Positions 8,884 to 20,347 of a stretch of 64,000 nucleotides of DNA are shown piece by piece. Numbering within the stretch: the first letter of the stretch is position 1; each line of letters begins with the position of its first letter. Source of the stretch: Mycolicibacterium sp. CBMA 234 (lineage in GTDB: Bacteria; Actinomycetota; Actinomycetes; Mycobacteriales; Mycobacteriaceae). The translations under genes and the position numbers were made by a program. Below the pieces are notes generated by a model, which was not told the origin of the DNA, searched no databases, and saw only the letters and a program-made list of their open reading frames with translations. Location: positions 1 through 64,000 of the forward strand of contig NZ_MPKW01000006.1 of the NCBI RefSeq assembly GCF_009729415.1. The letters run 5' to 3'.

Positions 8884-9644
8884 CCGAGCCGGTACGCGTC
8901 GAGAAGAACGGGCCGGTGACGACGGTCATCATCGACCGGCCCGGTGCCCGCAACGCCGTCGACGGCCCCACCGCGGCGGCGCTCTATCAGGCGTTCGACG
9001 ACTTCGACCACGATGACGAAGCCTCCGTGGCGGTGCTCTACGGCGAGCACGGAACCTTCTGCGCCGGAGCCGATCTCAAGGCATTCGGCACCCCGGAGAT
9101 GAACCAGACGCAGCCCACCGGGCCGGGCCCGATGGGGCCGAGTCGGATGATGCTGTCCAAACCGGTGATCGCGGCGGTCAGCGGCTACGCCGTGGCAGGC
9201 GGGCTGGAGCTTGCGGTGTGGTGCGACCTGCGTGTCGTCGAGGAGGACGCCACCTTCGGCGTGTTCTGCCGGCGGTGGGGCGTCCCGCTGATCGACGGCG
9301 GGACGGTGCGCCTGCCGCGGCTGATCGGGCACAGTCGCGCAATGGATCTGATCCTCACGGGCCGTGCCGTCGACGCTGCCGAGGCACTGCAGATCGGCTT
9401 GGCCAACCGCGTTGTGCCCCATGGGCAGGCGCGGGCGAAGGCGGAAGAACTGGCTCACCAGTTGGCCGCGTTGCCGCAATTGTGTCTGCGTGCCGACCGG
9501 ATGTCCGCGCTGCGGCAGTGGGGCGAATCAGAGGAATCCGCAATGGAATTCGAGTTCAGCAGCCTGGCTCAGGTGGCCAAGGAGTCGATGGCCGGCGCGC
9601 GGCGGTTCGCCGACGGTGCCGGCCGGCACGGCGCCAAAGCTTGA
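8880..9644 (+). CDS. echA5: Enoyl-CoA hydratase/isomerase, EchA5 type
   Basis: A 254-residue crotonase-family enzyme. The two oxyanion-hole segments are YGEHGTFCAGADLKAF and AAVSGYAVAGGLELAVWCDL. ATFGVFCRRWGVPLIDGGT follows, where crotonases carry the active-site loop. Its ATG overlaps the stop of the PaaX-like gene and has GGAGG 5 bases upstream. The order fadE8-echA4-PaaX-echA5 repeats M. tuberculosis Rv0672-Rv0675. It closes a catabolic operon for an unidentified acyl-CoA. Confidence 0.9.
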   Translation: MTEPVRVEKNGPVTTVIIDRPGARNAVDGPTAAALYQAFDDFDHDDEASVAVLYGEHGTFCAGADLKAFGTPEMNQTQPTGPGPMGPSRMMLSKPVIAAVSGYAVAGGLELAVWCDLRVVEEDATFGVFCRRWGVPLIDGGTVRLPRLIGHSRAMDLILTGRAVDAAEALQIGLANRVVPHGQARAKAEELAHQLAALPQLCLRADRMSALRQWGESEESAMEFEFSSLAQVAKESMAGARRFADGAGRHGAKA

Positions 9645-9667
9645 CGCCGAAGCCTGACGCGAGCGGG

Positions 9668-10099
9668 CTAGCCCTTGCTCACAGCATTGCCCGTACCGGT
9701 GTTGGTCACCTTTGGTGAGCCATCCTTGTAGGTGACGGTGGCGTGCATGCCGACAACGTCGAGCTCCTGATCGACCTTCTCGAACGTCACCTTGTTGTCG
9801 GTGCCGCCGATGTTTGCCTTTGAGCAGGTGCCCTTGACGGTCAGCGTGTTGTTGGCGCCGCCGACGGTCAGTGATTTGCCATTCGCGCAGTCGAGATCAC
9901 GCGTGGTGCCGACGGCGCTGTAGTTGATGGTGTTGCCGACCTCAACCTGCGCGGTTGTGGGCGCCCCAGAAACGGCAGTGGTGGCCGCGGCGGCTGAACT
10001 GGATCCGCCGGACTTACTGTCCTGCGATCCGCAGCCGGTGAGCACCAGAGCAGCTGCTGCGACGGTTCCCGCCGCGACCGCGATGCGCTTGGGGTTCAT
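9668..10099 (-). CDS. DUF3060-containing lipoprotein
   Basis: A 143-residue predicted lipoprotein. MNPKRIAVAAGTVAAAALVLTGC is a signal peptide ending in the lipobox LTGC, with Cys23 as the lipidated residue. A Ser/Ala/Thr-rich linker leads to a DUF3060 domain with repeated short strands (SLTVGGANNTLTVKGTCSKANIGGTDNKVTFEKV), suggesting a small beta-helix. The start at 10099 is preceded by GGAGGGAA. It is anchored on the outer face of the membrane. A second DUF3060 gene lies 47 bases upstream in the same direction. The function of the family is unknown. Confidence 0.85.
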   Translation of the reverse strand: MNPKRIAVAAGTVAAAALVLTGCGSQDSKSGGSSSAAAATTAVSGAPTTAQVEVGNTINYSAVGTTRDLDCANGKSLTVGGANNTLTVKGTCSKANIGGTDNKVTFEKVDQELDVVGMHATVTYKDGSPKVTNTGTGNAVSKG

Positions 10100-10146
10100 G
10101 TGTGTTCCCTCCGTGTCGGTGTCATGCCGCCTGGAGCTGAACACAC

Positions 10147-10518
10147 TCAGGGAATCTTGTTCAGCCGGTTCGCCAGGCCCAGTTGGTGGCCGATGTCGAT
10201 CAGTGCCGGATCTCCATTGTGGAACAGCACGGTCTGATTGAAGCCGTAGGCGGTGACGTCGTTGACGATCGTGTCGGCGATGACGGTGTTGGACGAGCCC
10301 TGGACGGTGACCGCCCAGCAGTTGCCGAACGCAGTGATGGTGTTGCCGCTGCCGTTCACAAACAGGGTGCCGCCGCCGCAGTCGATGGTCTGGTTGATGC
10401 CCTGTCCGACGATGTGGGTGTCACCGTTGACCGCGGCCGCGTGCGGTGCGCAGACCGTGAGCGGGACCGTCAGCAATCCGGCAACCAATGCGGTTCCCCA
10501 CGCTTTGCGACTCACCAT
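10147..10518 (-). CDS. Secreted DUF3060 protein
   Basis: A 123-residue protein with an N-terminal signal peptide (KAWGTALVAGLLTVPLTVCAPHAAA, probable cleavage after AAA near residue 29) and no lipobox. The mature part has beta-strand repeats of the DUF3060 type: THIVGQGINQTIDCGG, LFVNGSGNTITAFGNC, VTVQGSSNTVIAD. Cysteines at CGGG and GNCW could pair. It is upstream of the lipoprotein with the same fold, forming a likely two-gene operon with one soluble and one anchored member. No function is known. Confidence 0.82.
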   Translation of the reverse strand: MVSRKAWGTALVAGLLTVPLTVCAPHAAAVNGDTHIVGQGINQTIDCGGGTLFVNGSGNTITAFGNCWAVTVQGSSNTVIADTIVNDVTAYGFNQTVLFHNGDPALIDIGHQLGLANRLNKIP

Positions 10519-10755
10519 GGTCCCCTTCGTTTATGTCTGGCGATGGCTGTACACCGTCGTTTGGTACGAGGAGCCTACGTTGTGGAGTCGGTGCCGCGGG
10601 AGAGGTTCGCCCGTTCTGTGGGAGTTGCTGTGAGACGCTGTTACAAGATGTGGCCAAATGACGACAAATCTGCAGCGTCTAGAGGTTAGAGTCATTAGTT
10701 AACGGGGCCCGCGATCCGCAGTGGAACCCACAATCGATACCGGAGGATCGCGTAG

Positions 10756-11391
10756 ATGGCACCTCGGCCAGAGTCCCAGACGGCGGGGGAGACCCGGTCC
10801 GCTGCGGCCGCGCGGCCTCGGGGGGCTGCGCGTACTACCAAACTTAGCCGAGAATCGATCGTCAACGCAGCTCTGACCTTTCTGGACCGCGAGGGCTGGG
10901 ATGCGCTGACCATCAATGCGCTGGCAAACCAGCTAGGCACCAAGGGCCCGTCGCTGTACAACCACGTGCAGAGCCTCGACGACCTGCGCCGCACAGTCCG
11001 GATGCGGGTGATCGACGACATCATCAGCATGCTCAACACCGTCGGTGAGGGGCGCAGCCGCGACGATGCGGTGATGTCGATGGCGAGCGCCTATCGCAGC
11101 TACGCCCACCATCACCCCGGCCGCTATTCGGCGTTCACCCGGATGCCGTTGGGCGGCGACGACCCCGAGTACACCGCGGCCACCCACGCCGCGGCAGGAC
11201 CGATCATCGCGGTATTGGCCTCGTATGGACTGGACGGTGACGACGCGTTCTACGCGTCGCTGGAGTTCTGGTCCGCGTTGCACGGTTTCGTGCTGCTGGA
11301 GATGACCGGCGTGATGGACGGCGTCGACACCGACGTGGTGTTCACCGAGATGCTGCTCCGATTGGCGCGCGGCATGGCCCAGCGGGACTGA
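10756..11391 (+). CDS. TetR-family transcriptional regulator
   Basis: A 211-residue regulator. The helix-turn-helix lies near residues 50-80 (LTINALANQLGTKGPSLYNHVQSLDDL), and a ligand-binding half follows with a WSALHGFVLLEMTG motif of the WHG-type TetR C-terminal domain. An Ala/Arg-rich tail of about 30 residues precedes the DNA-binding domain. The ATG has GGAGG 9 bases upstream. A TetR gene (Rv0681) precedes rpsL in M. tuberculosis, so this is probably its orthologue. The upstream gap has inverted 7-mers GCGATCC/GGATCGC (10711-10717, 10745-10751) that could pair over the ribosome-binding site. Confidence 0.87.
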   Translation: MAPRPESQTAGETRSAAAARPRGAARTTKLSRESIVNAALTFLDREGWDALTINALANQLGTKGPSLYNHVQSLDDLRRTVRMRVIDDIISMLNTVGEGRSRDDAVMSMASAYRSYAHHHPGRYSAFTRMPLGGDDPEYTAATHAAAGPIIAVLASYGLDGDDAFYASLEFWSALHGFVLLEMTGVMDGVDTDVVFTEMLLRLARGMAQRD

Positions 11392-11670
11392 GGCGCCGCC
11401 CCACTTCCCGGCGGCTTGGCCGCGCATCGTTTCCGCTCAGGAGTACGTCGGATAAGGCGTCGGCGGAACGGCATTGCGGGGCTTGGTCATTGCATCGATG
11501 GCCAAGCACGCCAGGCAGGCCTGATCGAACCTGTATGTTCGCGGGAAGTTAGCAGGTAGTGAGCCTGGCGCTCGTCGATCTGGGCCTGATTTCGGGTATT
11601 TCAGACGATCGGATGACGTGCCTGTCGGGCTGCGTGTTCATGTCGCGAGATGACGGATCCGGAGAGATTG

Positions 11671-12831
11671 ATGTCGGAAGACCCAAACGGGTGGCAGCCG
11701 CCGCCCGGAACGCCGCCACCCCCAGTGCCACCGGCCATGCCACCCGGTATGCAGCCGCCGTGGTCACCGCAGATGCCGTACTGGCAACCGCCGGTGATTG
11801 CTGCGCCGAATCGGCCGGCTGTTCCGCGATGGCTGGTCGGCGTCGTGTTGGCCGTGCTCGTTCTGAGCTATGGGCTGATGGTTTTCGTCACCAAAGACAT
11901 TTGGGGCCCGGGTAAACCCCGGCCGGTCACCCGGGCATCGTTCTCAGTTCAGTCGCTCGCCGGCACGACGGTGACCCCGGACCAGCTCGCCCAAACCCGC
12001 AAGGTCCTGGCATCCAGGCTGGGGCACGTCGGTGGGCACGATGTCACCGTCGGAGTCGATGGCGACACCCTCAACGTCAGCGCTTCCGACGTGACCGAAG
12101 CCCAGATGCGGGGTCTCACCGACATCGGCCACCTCTATATCCGGCCGGTGATTCACTCGATTCCCTCGCAGTCCAGCGGGGCGCCCAGCGCGCAGACCCC
12201 GCCGCGGGCCGACAGTCAGCGCATCGCTGATGAAAAGGCACTGCGGCAGAGTGCCCAGCCTCAGATTGCGTTGTTGGCGCTGCAGTTCCAGGCCACCCGC
12301 TGCGATCAGCCGGACGTGTTGGCCGACAACGACGACCCGAACCTGCCGCTGGTGACGTGCTCCGCGGACGGCAAGCAGGTCTATCTGTTGGACAAATCGA
12401 TCATCAGCGGCGAGCAGATCAAGGACGCGTCGTCCCGGAAGGGCGGGCAGAGCGGGGACTCCGTCGTCTTCGTGACGTTCGACGACAAGGCCGCCGGCAT
12501 CTGGGCGACGTTCACCGCCGCCAACACCGGCGCCCAGGCCGCTTTTACGGTCGATACCCAAGTGGTCAGCGCGCCGGCGCTGCTGGAGCCCATCACGACG
12601 GGACGTACCCAAATCCATGGACGCTTCACTGCTGATTCGGCGAAATCCTTCGCTGCAGTGCTGGCAAGTGGGCCTCTGCCGCTGTCGATCTCTGTGCAAT
12701 CGGCGCAGACCTCACAGGTCCAGCCGTCGTTCTGGTCAGCGCCACGAATCACTGTTCTCGGCGGCGGTGTTGTGGTGATATTTGCGATCATCATCGGAGT
12801 GGTTCTGATGGCCCGACGGGTGCCCCGGTAG
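11671..12831 (+). CDS. Membrane protein with SecD P1-like head domain
   Basis: A 386-residue protein. Residues 1-50 are a proline-rich cytoplasmic tail (PPPGTPPPPVPPAMPP), a membrane span follows (RWLVGVVLAVLVLSYGLMVFV), then a large extracytoplasmic region and a C-terminal span (ITVLGGGVVVIFAIIIGVVLMARR). The extracytoplasmic part resembles the SecDF P1 head: TRKVLASRLGHVGGHDVTVGVDGDTLNVSASD early, and VVFVTFDDKAAGIWATFTAANTGAQAAFTVD later. It lacks the remaining SecD membrane domain, so it is not a SecD. ATG 11671 follows GGAGAG. The function is unknown; a role in export or envelope assembly is possible. The 279 bases upstream hold no supported gene. Confidence 0.8.
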   Translation: MSEDPNGWQPPPGTPPPPVPPAMPPGMQPPWSPQMPYWQPPVIAAPNRPAVPRWLVGVVLAVLVLSYGLMVFVTKDIWGPGKPRPVTRASFSVQSLAGTTVTPDQLAQTRKVLASRLGHVGGHDVTVGVDGDTLNVSASDVTEAQMRGLTDIGHLYIRPVIHSIPSQSSGAPSAQTPPRADSQRIADEKALRQSAQPQIALLALQFQATRCDQPDVLADNDDPNLPLVTCSADGKQVYLLDKSIISGEQIKDASSRKGGQSGDSVVFVTFDDKAAGIWATFTAANTGAQAAFTVDTQVVSAPALLEPITTGRTQIHGRFTADSAKSFAAVLASGPLPLSISVQSAQTSQVQPSFWSAPRITVLGGGVVVIFAIIIGVVLMARRVPR

Positions 12832-12898
12832 CAACCAGGTAACGATCGCGGTTGCTGCCGCACTGCGCTGACCTGCAGTTACGCGGCTCTGGCCGGGT

Positions 12899-12928
12899 TT
12901 GGATCGGGGCGGTTTCTACTGGTATTGT
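12899..12928 (+). promoter_or_regulatory. Putative rpsL-rpsG promoter
   Basis: In the 305-base gap before rpsL, TTGGAT (12899-12904) and TATTGT (12923-12928) are separated by 18 bases and fit a housekeeping sigma promoter. Transcription would begin near 12935, giving a leader of about 200 bases. Nothing else is recognised in this gap. Confidence 0.4.
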
Positions 12929-13136
12929 GGTGGATCGTGCCTGGCCGACTGGGCGCTTGCATTCATTGTGCTTGTAAGCATGCCTGCACGCCGGGCGAAT
13001 TCGCATGTCAGTGGTGCACCGCAAGTTATGTGCCTGGCGTCGTGCGACACGCCCGGACGCGGGGTATGCGATCGGACGAAAACCGCAGTACAGAGACTTA
13101 AACCGCAGTACGACACGCATTAGAGGAAGCCGATAG

Positions 13137-13511
13137 ATGCCAACCATCAACCAGCTGGTCCGCAAGGGTCGCCACGATAAGACCGCCAAGGTCAAGACCG
13201 CGGCGCTCAAGGGCAGCCCGCAGCGCCGTGGTGTGTGCACCCGCGTGTACACCACCACCCCCAAGAAGCCGAACTCGGCTCTGCGCAAGGTCGCCCGCGT
13301 GAAGCTGACGAGCCAGGTTGAGGTCACGGCCTACATCCCGGGTGAAGGCCACAACCTGCAGGAGCACTCGATGGTGCTCGTGCGTGGCGGTCGTGTGAAG
13401 GACCTCCCCGGTGTGCGCTACAAGATCATCCGCGGCTCGCTGGACACCCAGGGTGTCAAGAACCGCAAGCAAGCACGCAGCCGTTACGGCGCCAAGAAGG
13501 AGAAGAGCTAA
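13137..13511 (+). CDS. rpsL: 30S ribosomal protein S12
   Basis: The 124-residue ribosomal protein of the decoding centre, with the [13 protein letters not shown] and [17 protein letters not shown] signatures. Lys43 (TTTPKKPN) and Lys88 (GRVKDLPG) are both present, the wild-type residues whose change gives streptomycin resistance. The stop overlaps the rpsG start by one base (TAATG), so the two are coupled. First gene of the str operon with rpsG, fusA and tuf. Confidence 0.99.
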   Translation: MPTINQLVRKGRHDKTAKVKTAALKGSPQRRGVCTRVYTTTPKKPNSALRKVARVKLTSQVEVTAYIPGEGHNLQEHSMVLVRGGRVKDLPGVRYKIIRGSLDTQGVKNRKQARSRYGAKKEKS

Positions 13512-13981
13512 TGCCACGCAAGGGCCCCGCGCCGAAGCGGCCGCTGGTCAACGACCCGGTCTACGGTTCGCAGCTGGTCACCCAGCTCGTCAACAAGGTG
13601 CTGCTGGACGGCAAGAAGTCGCTGGCTGAGCGCATCGTCTACGGCGCCCTCGAGCAGGCTCGTGAGAAGACCGGCACCGATCCCGTCGTGACGCTGAAGC
13701 GCGCCATGGACAACGTCAAGCCGTCCCTCGAGGTCCGCAGCCGCCGTGTTGGTGGCGCGACCTACCAGGTGCCGGTTGAGGTCCGTCCGGAGCGTTCGAC
13801 CACGCTCGCGCTGCGCTGGCTGGTCAGCTTCTCCAAGGCTCGCCGGGAGAAGACCATGATCGAGCGCCTGGCCAACGAAATCATGGACGCCAGCAATGGC
13901 CTGGGTGCCGCCGTCAAGCGACGTGAGGACACCCACAAGATGGCCGAGGCGAACCGGGCCTTCGCGCACTACCGCTGGTGA
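13511..13981 (+). CDS. rpsG: 30S ribosomal protein S7
   Basis: A 156-residue primary 16S rRNA-binding protein of the 30S head. The family signature [20 protein letters not shown] is at the N-terminus and the [19 protein letters not shown] beta-hairpin is central. It starts on the last base of the rpsL stop codon. 110 bases separate it from fusA. Confidence 0.99.
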   Translation: MPRKGPAPKRPLVNDPVYGSQLVTQLVNKVLLDGKKSLAERIVYGALEQAREKTGTDPVVTLKRAMDNVKPSLEVRSRRVGGATYQVPVEVRPERSTTLALRWLVSFSKARREKTMIERLANEIMDASNGLGAAVKRREDTHKMAEANRAFAHYRW

Positions 13982-14091
13982 CTTAATCGCCGGCCGCCAA
14001 TGCCGGCGGCCGGCGCATCTGATTCACAAACTGACCGCCCTTCCGGGCGACGCGGATTCACCAAAGCAACTGAAAGAGTGGGAACCAAGCC

Positions 14092-16194
14092 GTGGCACAG
14101 GACGTGCTGACCGATCTGAACAAGGTCCGCAACATCGGCATCATGGCGCACATCGACGCCGGCAAGACGACGACGACCGAGCGCATCCTCTTCTACACCG
14201 GTATCTCGTACAAGATCGGTGAGGTCCACGACGGCGCAGCCACCATGGACTGGATGGAGCAGGAGCAGGAGCGTGGTATCACCATCACCTCCGCCGCTAC
14301 CACCTGCTTCTGGAACGACAACCAGATCAACATCATCGACACCCCGGGCCACGTCGACTTCACCGTCGAGGTGGAGCGTTCGCTGCGCGTGCTCGACGGT
14401 GCCGTTGCCGTGTTCGACGGCAAAGAAGGTGTGGAGCCGCAGTCCGAGCAGGTGTGGCGCCAGGCCGACAAGTACGACGTCCCGCGTATCTGCTTCGTCA
14501 ACAAGATGGACAAGCTGGGCGCCGACTTCTACTTCTCGGTGCAGACCATGAAGGATCGCCTGGGCGCGAACGTCATCCCGATCCAGCTGCCCATCGGCTC
14601 CGAAGGTGGCTTCGAGGGCGTCGTCGACCTGGTCGAGATGAAGGCCAAGGTTTGGCGCGGCGAGACCAAGCTCGGCGAGAAGTACGAGACCGTTGATATC
14701 CCGGCCGACCTGCAGGAAAAGGCCGACGAGTACCGCCTCGCAATGATCGAAGCGGTCGCCGAGACCGACGACGATCTCATGGAGAAGTACCTGGGCGGCG
14801 AAGAGCTCACCATCGACGAGATCAAGGGCGGCCTGCGCAAGCTGACCGTCACCAGCGCCGCCTACCCGGTGCTGTGCGGTTCCGCGTTCAAGAACAAGGG
14901 TGTGCAGCCCATGCTCGACGCGGTCATCGACTACCTGCCGACCCCGCTGGACGTTGCGGCCGCTGAGGGCCACGTTCCGGGCAAGGAAGACGAGATCATC
15001 TCGCGCAAGCCGTCGGCCGACGAGCCGTTCTCCGGCCTGGCGTTCAAGGTTGCGACGCACCCGTTCTTCGGCAAGCTGACCTACGTCCGCGTCTACTCGG
15101 GCAAGGTCGACTCCGGTGCTCAGGTCATCAACTCGACCAAGGGCAAGAAGGAGCGTCTGGGCAAGCTGTTCCAGATGCACTCCAACAAGGAGAACCCGGT
15201 CGATTCGGCTGCCGCCGGTCACATCTACGCGGTCATCGGCCTCAAGGACACCACCACCGGTGACACCCTGTGCGACCCGAGCAACCAGATCGTGCTGGAG
15301 TCCATGACGTTCCCGGACCCGGTTATCGAGGTGGCCATCGAGCCCAAGACCAAGAGCGACCAGGAGAAGCTGGGTACGGCGATCCAGAAGCTCGCCGAAG
15401 AAGACCCGACCTTCAAGGTGCACCTGGACCAGGAGACCGGCCAGACCGTCATCGGCGGTATGGGTGAGCTCCACCTGGACATCCTGGTGGACCGCATGCG
15501 TCGCGAGTTCAAGGTCGAGGCGAACGTCGGCAAGCCGCAGGTGGCCTACAAAGAGACCATCCGCAAGGCTGTGCAGAACGTCGAGTACACCCACAAGAAG
15601 CAGACCGGTGGTTCGGGTCAGTTCGCGAAGGTCATCATCGGCATCGAGCCGTTCGTCGGCGAGGATGGCGCGACCTACGAGTTCGAGAACAAGGTCACCG
15701 GTGGCCGCGTCCCGCGTGAGTACATCCCGTCGGTGGATGCCGGTGCGCAGGACGCCATGCAGTACGGCATTCTGGCCGGCTACCCGCTGGTGAACCTGAA
15801 ACTGACGCTGCTCGACGGTGCCTACCACGACGTCGACTCCTCGGAAATGGCCTTCAAGGTCGCCGGTTCGCAGGCGCTGAAGAAGGCTGCGCAGGCTGCG
15901 CAGCCGGTCATCCTGGAACCGATCATGGCTGTCGAGGTCACCACGCCCGAGGACTACATGGGCGATGTGATCGGCGACCTGAACTCCCGCCGTGGCCAGA
16001 TCCAGGCCATGGAGGAGCGCAGCGGTGCGCGTGTCGTCAAGGCACAGGTTCCGCTGTCCGAAATGTTCGGCTACGTCGGCGACCTCCGGTCGAAGACCCA
16101 GGGCCGCGCAAACTACTCCATGGTGTTCGACTCGTACGCCGAAGTTCCGGCGAACGTGTCGAAGGAGATCATCGCGAAGGCCACCGGCCAGTAG
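14092..16194 (+). CDS. fusA: Elongation factor G
   Basis: A 700-residue translocase GTPase. G1 is [15 protein letters not shown], the switch region has [16 protein letters not shown]3 is DTPGHVDFT and G4 is NKMDKLGAD. Domains II to V follow at the usual lengths, ending [22 protein letters not shown]. The start is a GTG at 14092, where the N-terminus begins [19 protein letters not shown] as in M. tuberculosis FusA1. It drives ribosome translocation and recycling. It is followed by tuf after 78 bases. Confidence 0.99.
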   Translation: MAQDVLTDLNKVRNIGIMAHIDAGKTTTTERILFYTGISYKIGEVHDGAATMDWMEQEQERGITITSAATTCFWNDNQINIIDTPGHVDFTVEVERSLRVLDGAVAVFDGKEGVEPQSEQVWRQADKYDVPRICFVNKMDKLGADFYFSVQTMKDRLGANVIPIQLPIGSEGGFEGVVDLVEMKAKVWRGETKLGEKYETVDIPADLQEKADEYRLAMIEAVAETDDDLMEKYLGGEELTIDEIKGGLRKLTVTSAAYPVLCGSAFKNKGVQPMLDAVIDYLPTPLDVAAAEGHVPGKEDEIISRKPSADEPFSGLAFKVATHPFFGKLTYVRVYSGKVDSGAQVINSTKGKKERLGKLFQMHSNKENPVDSAAAGHIYAVIGLKDTTTGDTLCDPSNQIVLESMTFPDPVIEVAIEPKTKSDQEKLGTAIQKLAEEDPTFKVHLDQETGQTVIGGMGELHLDILVDRMRREFKVEANVGKPQVAYKETIRKAVQNVEYTHKKQTGGSGQFAKVIIGIEPFVGEDGATYEFENKVTGGRVPREYIPSVDAGAQDAMQYGILAGYPLVNLKLTLLDGAYHDVDSSEMAFKVAGSQALKKAAQAAQPVILEPIMAVEVTTPEDYMGDVIGDLNSRRGQIQAMEERSGARVVKAQVPLSEMFGYVGDLRSKTQGRANYSMVFDSYAEVPANVSKEIIAKATGQ

Positions 16195-16272
16195 GTCGGT
16201 ATCCTTCGGGACCACACAACTGAACATCAACACTGCTTAACCAAGCACCAATAAGTCCAGGAGGACACCACA

Positions 16273-17463
16273 GTGGCGAAGGCGAAGTTCGAGCGGACGA
16301 AGCCGCACGTCAACATCGGGACCATCGGTCACGTTGACCACGGCAAGACCACGCTGACCGCAGCAATCACCAAGGTTCTGCACGATAAGTACCCGGCATT
16401 GAACGAGTCGCGCGCATTCGACCAGATCGACAATGCGCCCGAAGAGCGTGCCCGTGGCATCACGATCAACATCTCGCATGTGGAGTACCAGACCGAGAAG
16501 CGTCATTACGCACACGTTGACGCCCCCGGCCACGCTGACTACATCAAGAACATGATCACCGGTGCCGCTCAGATGGACGGCGCCATCCTCGTGGTCGCCG
16601 CCACCGACGGCCCCATGCCGCAGACCCGTGAGCACGTGCTGCTCGCTCGCCAGGTCGGCGTGCCCTACATCCTGGTCGCACTGAACAAGTCCGACATGGT
16701 TGAGGACGAGGAGCTCCTGGAGCTCGTCGAGATGGAGGTCCGCGAACTGCTGGCCGCTCAGGACTTCGACGAGGATGCCCCCGTGGTCCGCGTCTCGGCG
16801 CTGAAGGCGCTCGAGGGCGACGCCACCTGGGTCAAGGCCGTCGAGGACCTGATGGAGGCGGTTGACGCCTCGATCCCGGACCCGGTTCGCGAGACCGACA
16901 AGCCGTTCCTGATGCCCGTTGAGGACGTTTTCACCATCACCGGTCGTGGCACCGTGGTGACCGGCCGTGTCGAGCGTGGCGTGATCAACGTCAACGAAGA
17001 GGTCGAGATCGTCGGCATCAAGCCGACCACGACCAAGACGACCGTCACCGGTGTCGAGATGTTCCGCAAGCTGCTGGACCAGGGCCAGGCTGGCGACAAC
17101 GTCGGTCTGCTGGTTCGTGGCATCAAGCGCGAGGACGTCGAGCGTGGCCAGGTTGTGGTCAAGCCCGGCACCACCACCCCGCACACCGAGTTCGAGGGCA
17201 GCGTCTACATCCTGTCCAAGGACGAGGGCGGCCGCCACACGCCGTTCTTCAACAACTACCGCCCGCAGTTCTACTTCCGTACCACGGACGTGACCGGCGT
17301 GGTTACCCTGCCCGAGGGCACCGAGATGGTGATGCCCGGTGACAACACCGACATCTCCGTCGTGCTGATCCAGCCGGTCGCCATGGACGAGGGCCTGCGG
17401 TTCGCCATCCGTGAGGGTGGACGTACCGTCGGCGCCGGCCGGGTTACCAAGATCATCAAGTGA
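16273..17463 (+). CDS. tuf: Elongation factor Tu
   Basis: A 396-residue GTPase that delivers aminoacyl-tRNA to the ribosome. Visible are G1 [14 protein letters not shown], the effector region [28 protein letters not shown], and [10 protein letters not shown]. The GTG start at 16273 has GGAGGAC about 5 bases upstream. It is the last gene of the str operon and is followed by a strong terminator. Confidence 0.99.
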   Translation: MAKAKFERTKPHVNIGTIGHVDHGKTTLTAAITKVLHDKYPALNESRAFDQIDNAPEERARGITINISHVEYQTEKRHYAHVDAPGHADYIKNMITGAAQMDGAILVVAATDGPMPQTREHVLLARQVGVPYILVALNKSDMVEDEELLELVEMEVRELLAAQDFDEDAPVVRVSALKALEGDATWVKAVEDLMEAVDASIPDPVRETDKPFLMPVEDVFTITGRGTVVTGRVERGVINVNEEVEIVGIKPTTTKTTVTGVEMFRKLLDQGQAGDNVGLLVRGIKREDVERGQVVVKPGTTTPHTEFEGSVYILSKDEGGRHTPFFNNYRPQFYFRTTDVTGVVTLPEGTEMVMPGDNTDISVVLIQPVAMDEGLRFAIREGGRTVGAGRVTKIIK

Positions 17464-17490
17464 TCTAGTTTCCCTGCACAAGCAGACAAC

Positions 17491-17532
17491 AAAGTCCCCC
17501 ACTTCCTTCGGGAAGTGGGGGACTTTGTTTTG
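17491..17532 (+). terminator. Intrinsic terminator after tuf
   Basis: A perfect 16-bp stem (17491-17506 with 17511-17526, AAAGTCCCCCACTTCC and its complement) carries a TTCG tetraloop and is followed by GTTTTG. It lies 28 bases after tuf and ends the str operon. Confidence 0.92.
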
Positions 17533-17659
17533 GGCGAGCGTTGTCAGCGCAGGGTGAACAGGTCTGCAACGGCGGAAACAGGTGTCGGCGCTCTGCTTGT
17601 GTCGGCAAGATGGCAGGATCGTTCGCGATGGAGGGGAACGCGATGAGGGGTGGCCTGTC

Positions 17660-18379
17660 GTGCGGGTAAACGTGCGCGCATTCACCGACACCGGACTTCG
17701 GCGGAAACGCAATGAAGACGCCGTGATGGTCGGAGGGTGGGTAAGTCAGACGCACAACGGCGTTCTGGTGGACATGCGGATGCAGCCGGGGTCCCCGTTC
17801 GTCTGCGCGGTGTGTGACGGTATGGGCGGGCATGTCGGCGGTGACGTCGCGAGCCGGACTGCCCTCAGCATGATCGCGACCATGTCGCCTGGCTGGACCG
17901 GTGGGGATGACATCACGTCGTCGCTGTCGTACGTCAGCGACTGGCTTTACGACATGGGCCGCGACACCGAGCTGGCCGGCATGGGTACCACCATCGCCGG
18001 GGTGTGCCTGACGGCCGACGAAGTGATCGTCTTCAATGTCGGGGACAGTCGCGTGTATTCGATAGCCGGCGACATGTTGACCCAGGTATCGGTCGATGAC
18101 GCGGTGCTCGACGCCGCGGGCCGGCCGACCAACATCATCACGCAGTCCCTGGGGCAGGGCGTGCCGGTGGTTCCGCACCTCACCGCGACACCGCTGCAGC
18201 CGGGCAGCTATCTGATGTGCTCGGACGGTGTCCACGGGCAGATGGAACATCACGATCTGCAGGCCGCCACCGCCTGCAATGATCGGGGCGACGGTGCGGC
18301 CATCATCACTGGGACGGCCCGGGCTAACGGCGCGGCGGATAACTTCTCGTTCATCCTGCTGGATATCTTCGCCGACTGA
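17660..18379 (+). CDS. PP2C-family serine/threonine protein phosphatase
   Basis: A 239-residue single-domain phosphatase. The PP2C motifs are in order: DTGLRRKRNEDAVMV, CAVCDGMGGHVGGDVAS, MGTTIAGVCL, VFNVGDSRVYSI, LMCSDGVHG and a final GAADNFSFILLDI. The aspartates needed for two Mn/Mg ions are all present. The GTG at 17660 begins directly before the first strand, with AGGGGTGG upstream. It lacks the transmembrane helix of mycobacterial PstP, so it is a cytosolic phosphatase of unknown target. It stands between the tuf terminator and a SHOCT protein. Confidence 0.85.
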   Translation: MRVNVRAFTDTGLRRKRNEDAVMVGGWVSQTHNGVLVDMRMQPGSPFVCAVCDGMGGHVGGDVASRTALSMIATMSPGWTGGDDITSSLSYVSDWLYDMGRDTELAGMGTTIAGVCLTADEVIVFNVGDSRVYSIAGDMLTQVSVDDAVLDAAGRPTNIITQSLGQGVPVVPHLTATPLQPGSYLMCSDGVHGQMEHHDLQAATACNDRGDGAAIITGTARANGAADNFSFILLDIFAD

Positions 18380-18449
18380 CATACGCCAGGGCCGACGCGC
18401 ACTAGGTTGAACGCAATTGGCGCGTACAGCCTGAAGGAGCGTGACTGAA

Positions 18450-20229
<1,780 letters not shown>

Positions 20230-20347
20230 GTACTCAAGGGGTGGTGCGGATGCCGGATGTCCGCGCCTGAGTGTCACCAATAGCGCTGGGACGCTTAGCT
20301 TTTGCGCCCCTCGATTCGAGGTCAACGCGGCGCTGACGATCACGCCG

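Noticed and set aside
11526..11541. SOS-box-like CGAAC...GTTCG upstream of the SecD-P1-like gene
   Set aside because: The spacer is six bases; the mycobacterial LexA site needs four. No SOS gene follows.
13969..16233. Very long open frame antisense to fusA
   Set aside because: It is a by-product of high-GC codon use opposite a perfectly conserved fusA; it has no ribosome-binding site and a Leu/Val/Asp/Arg-rich composition typical of such shadows.
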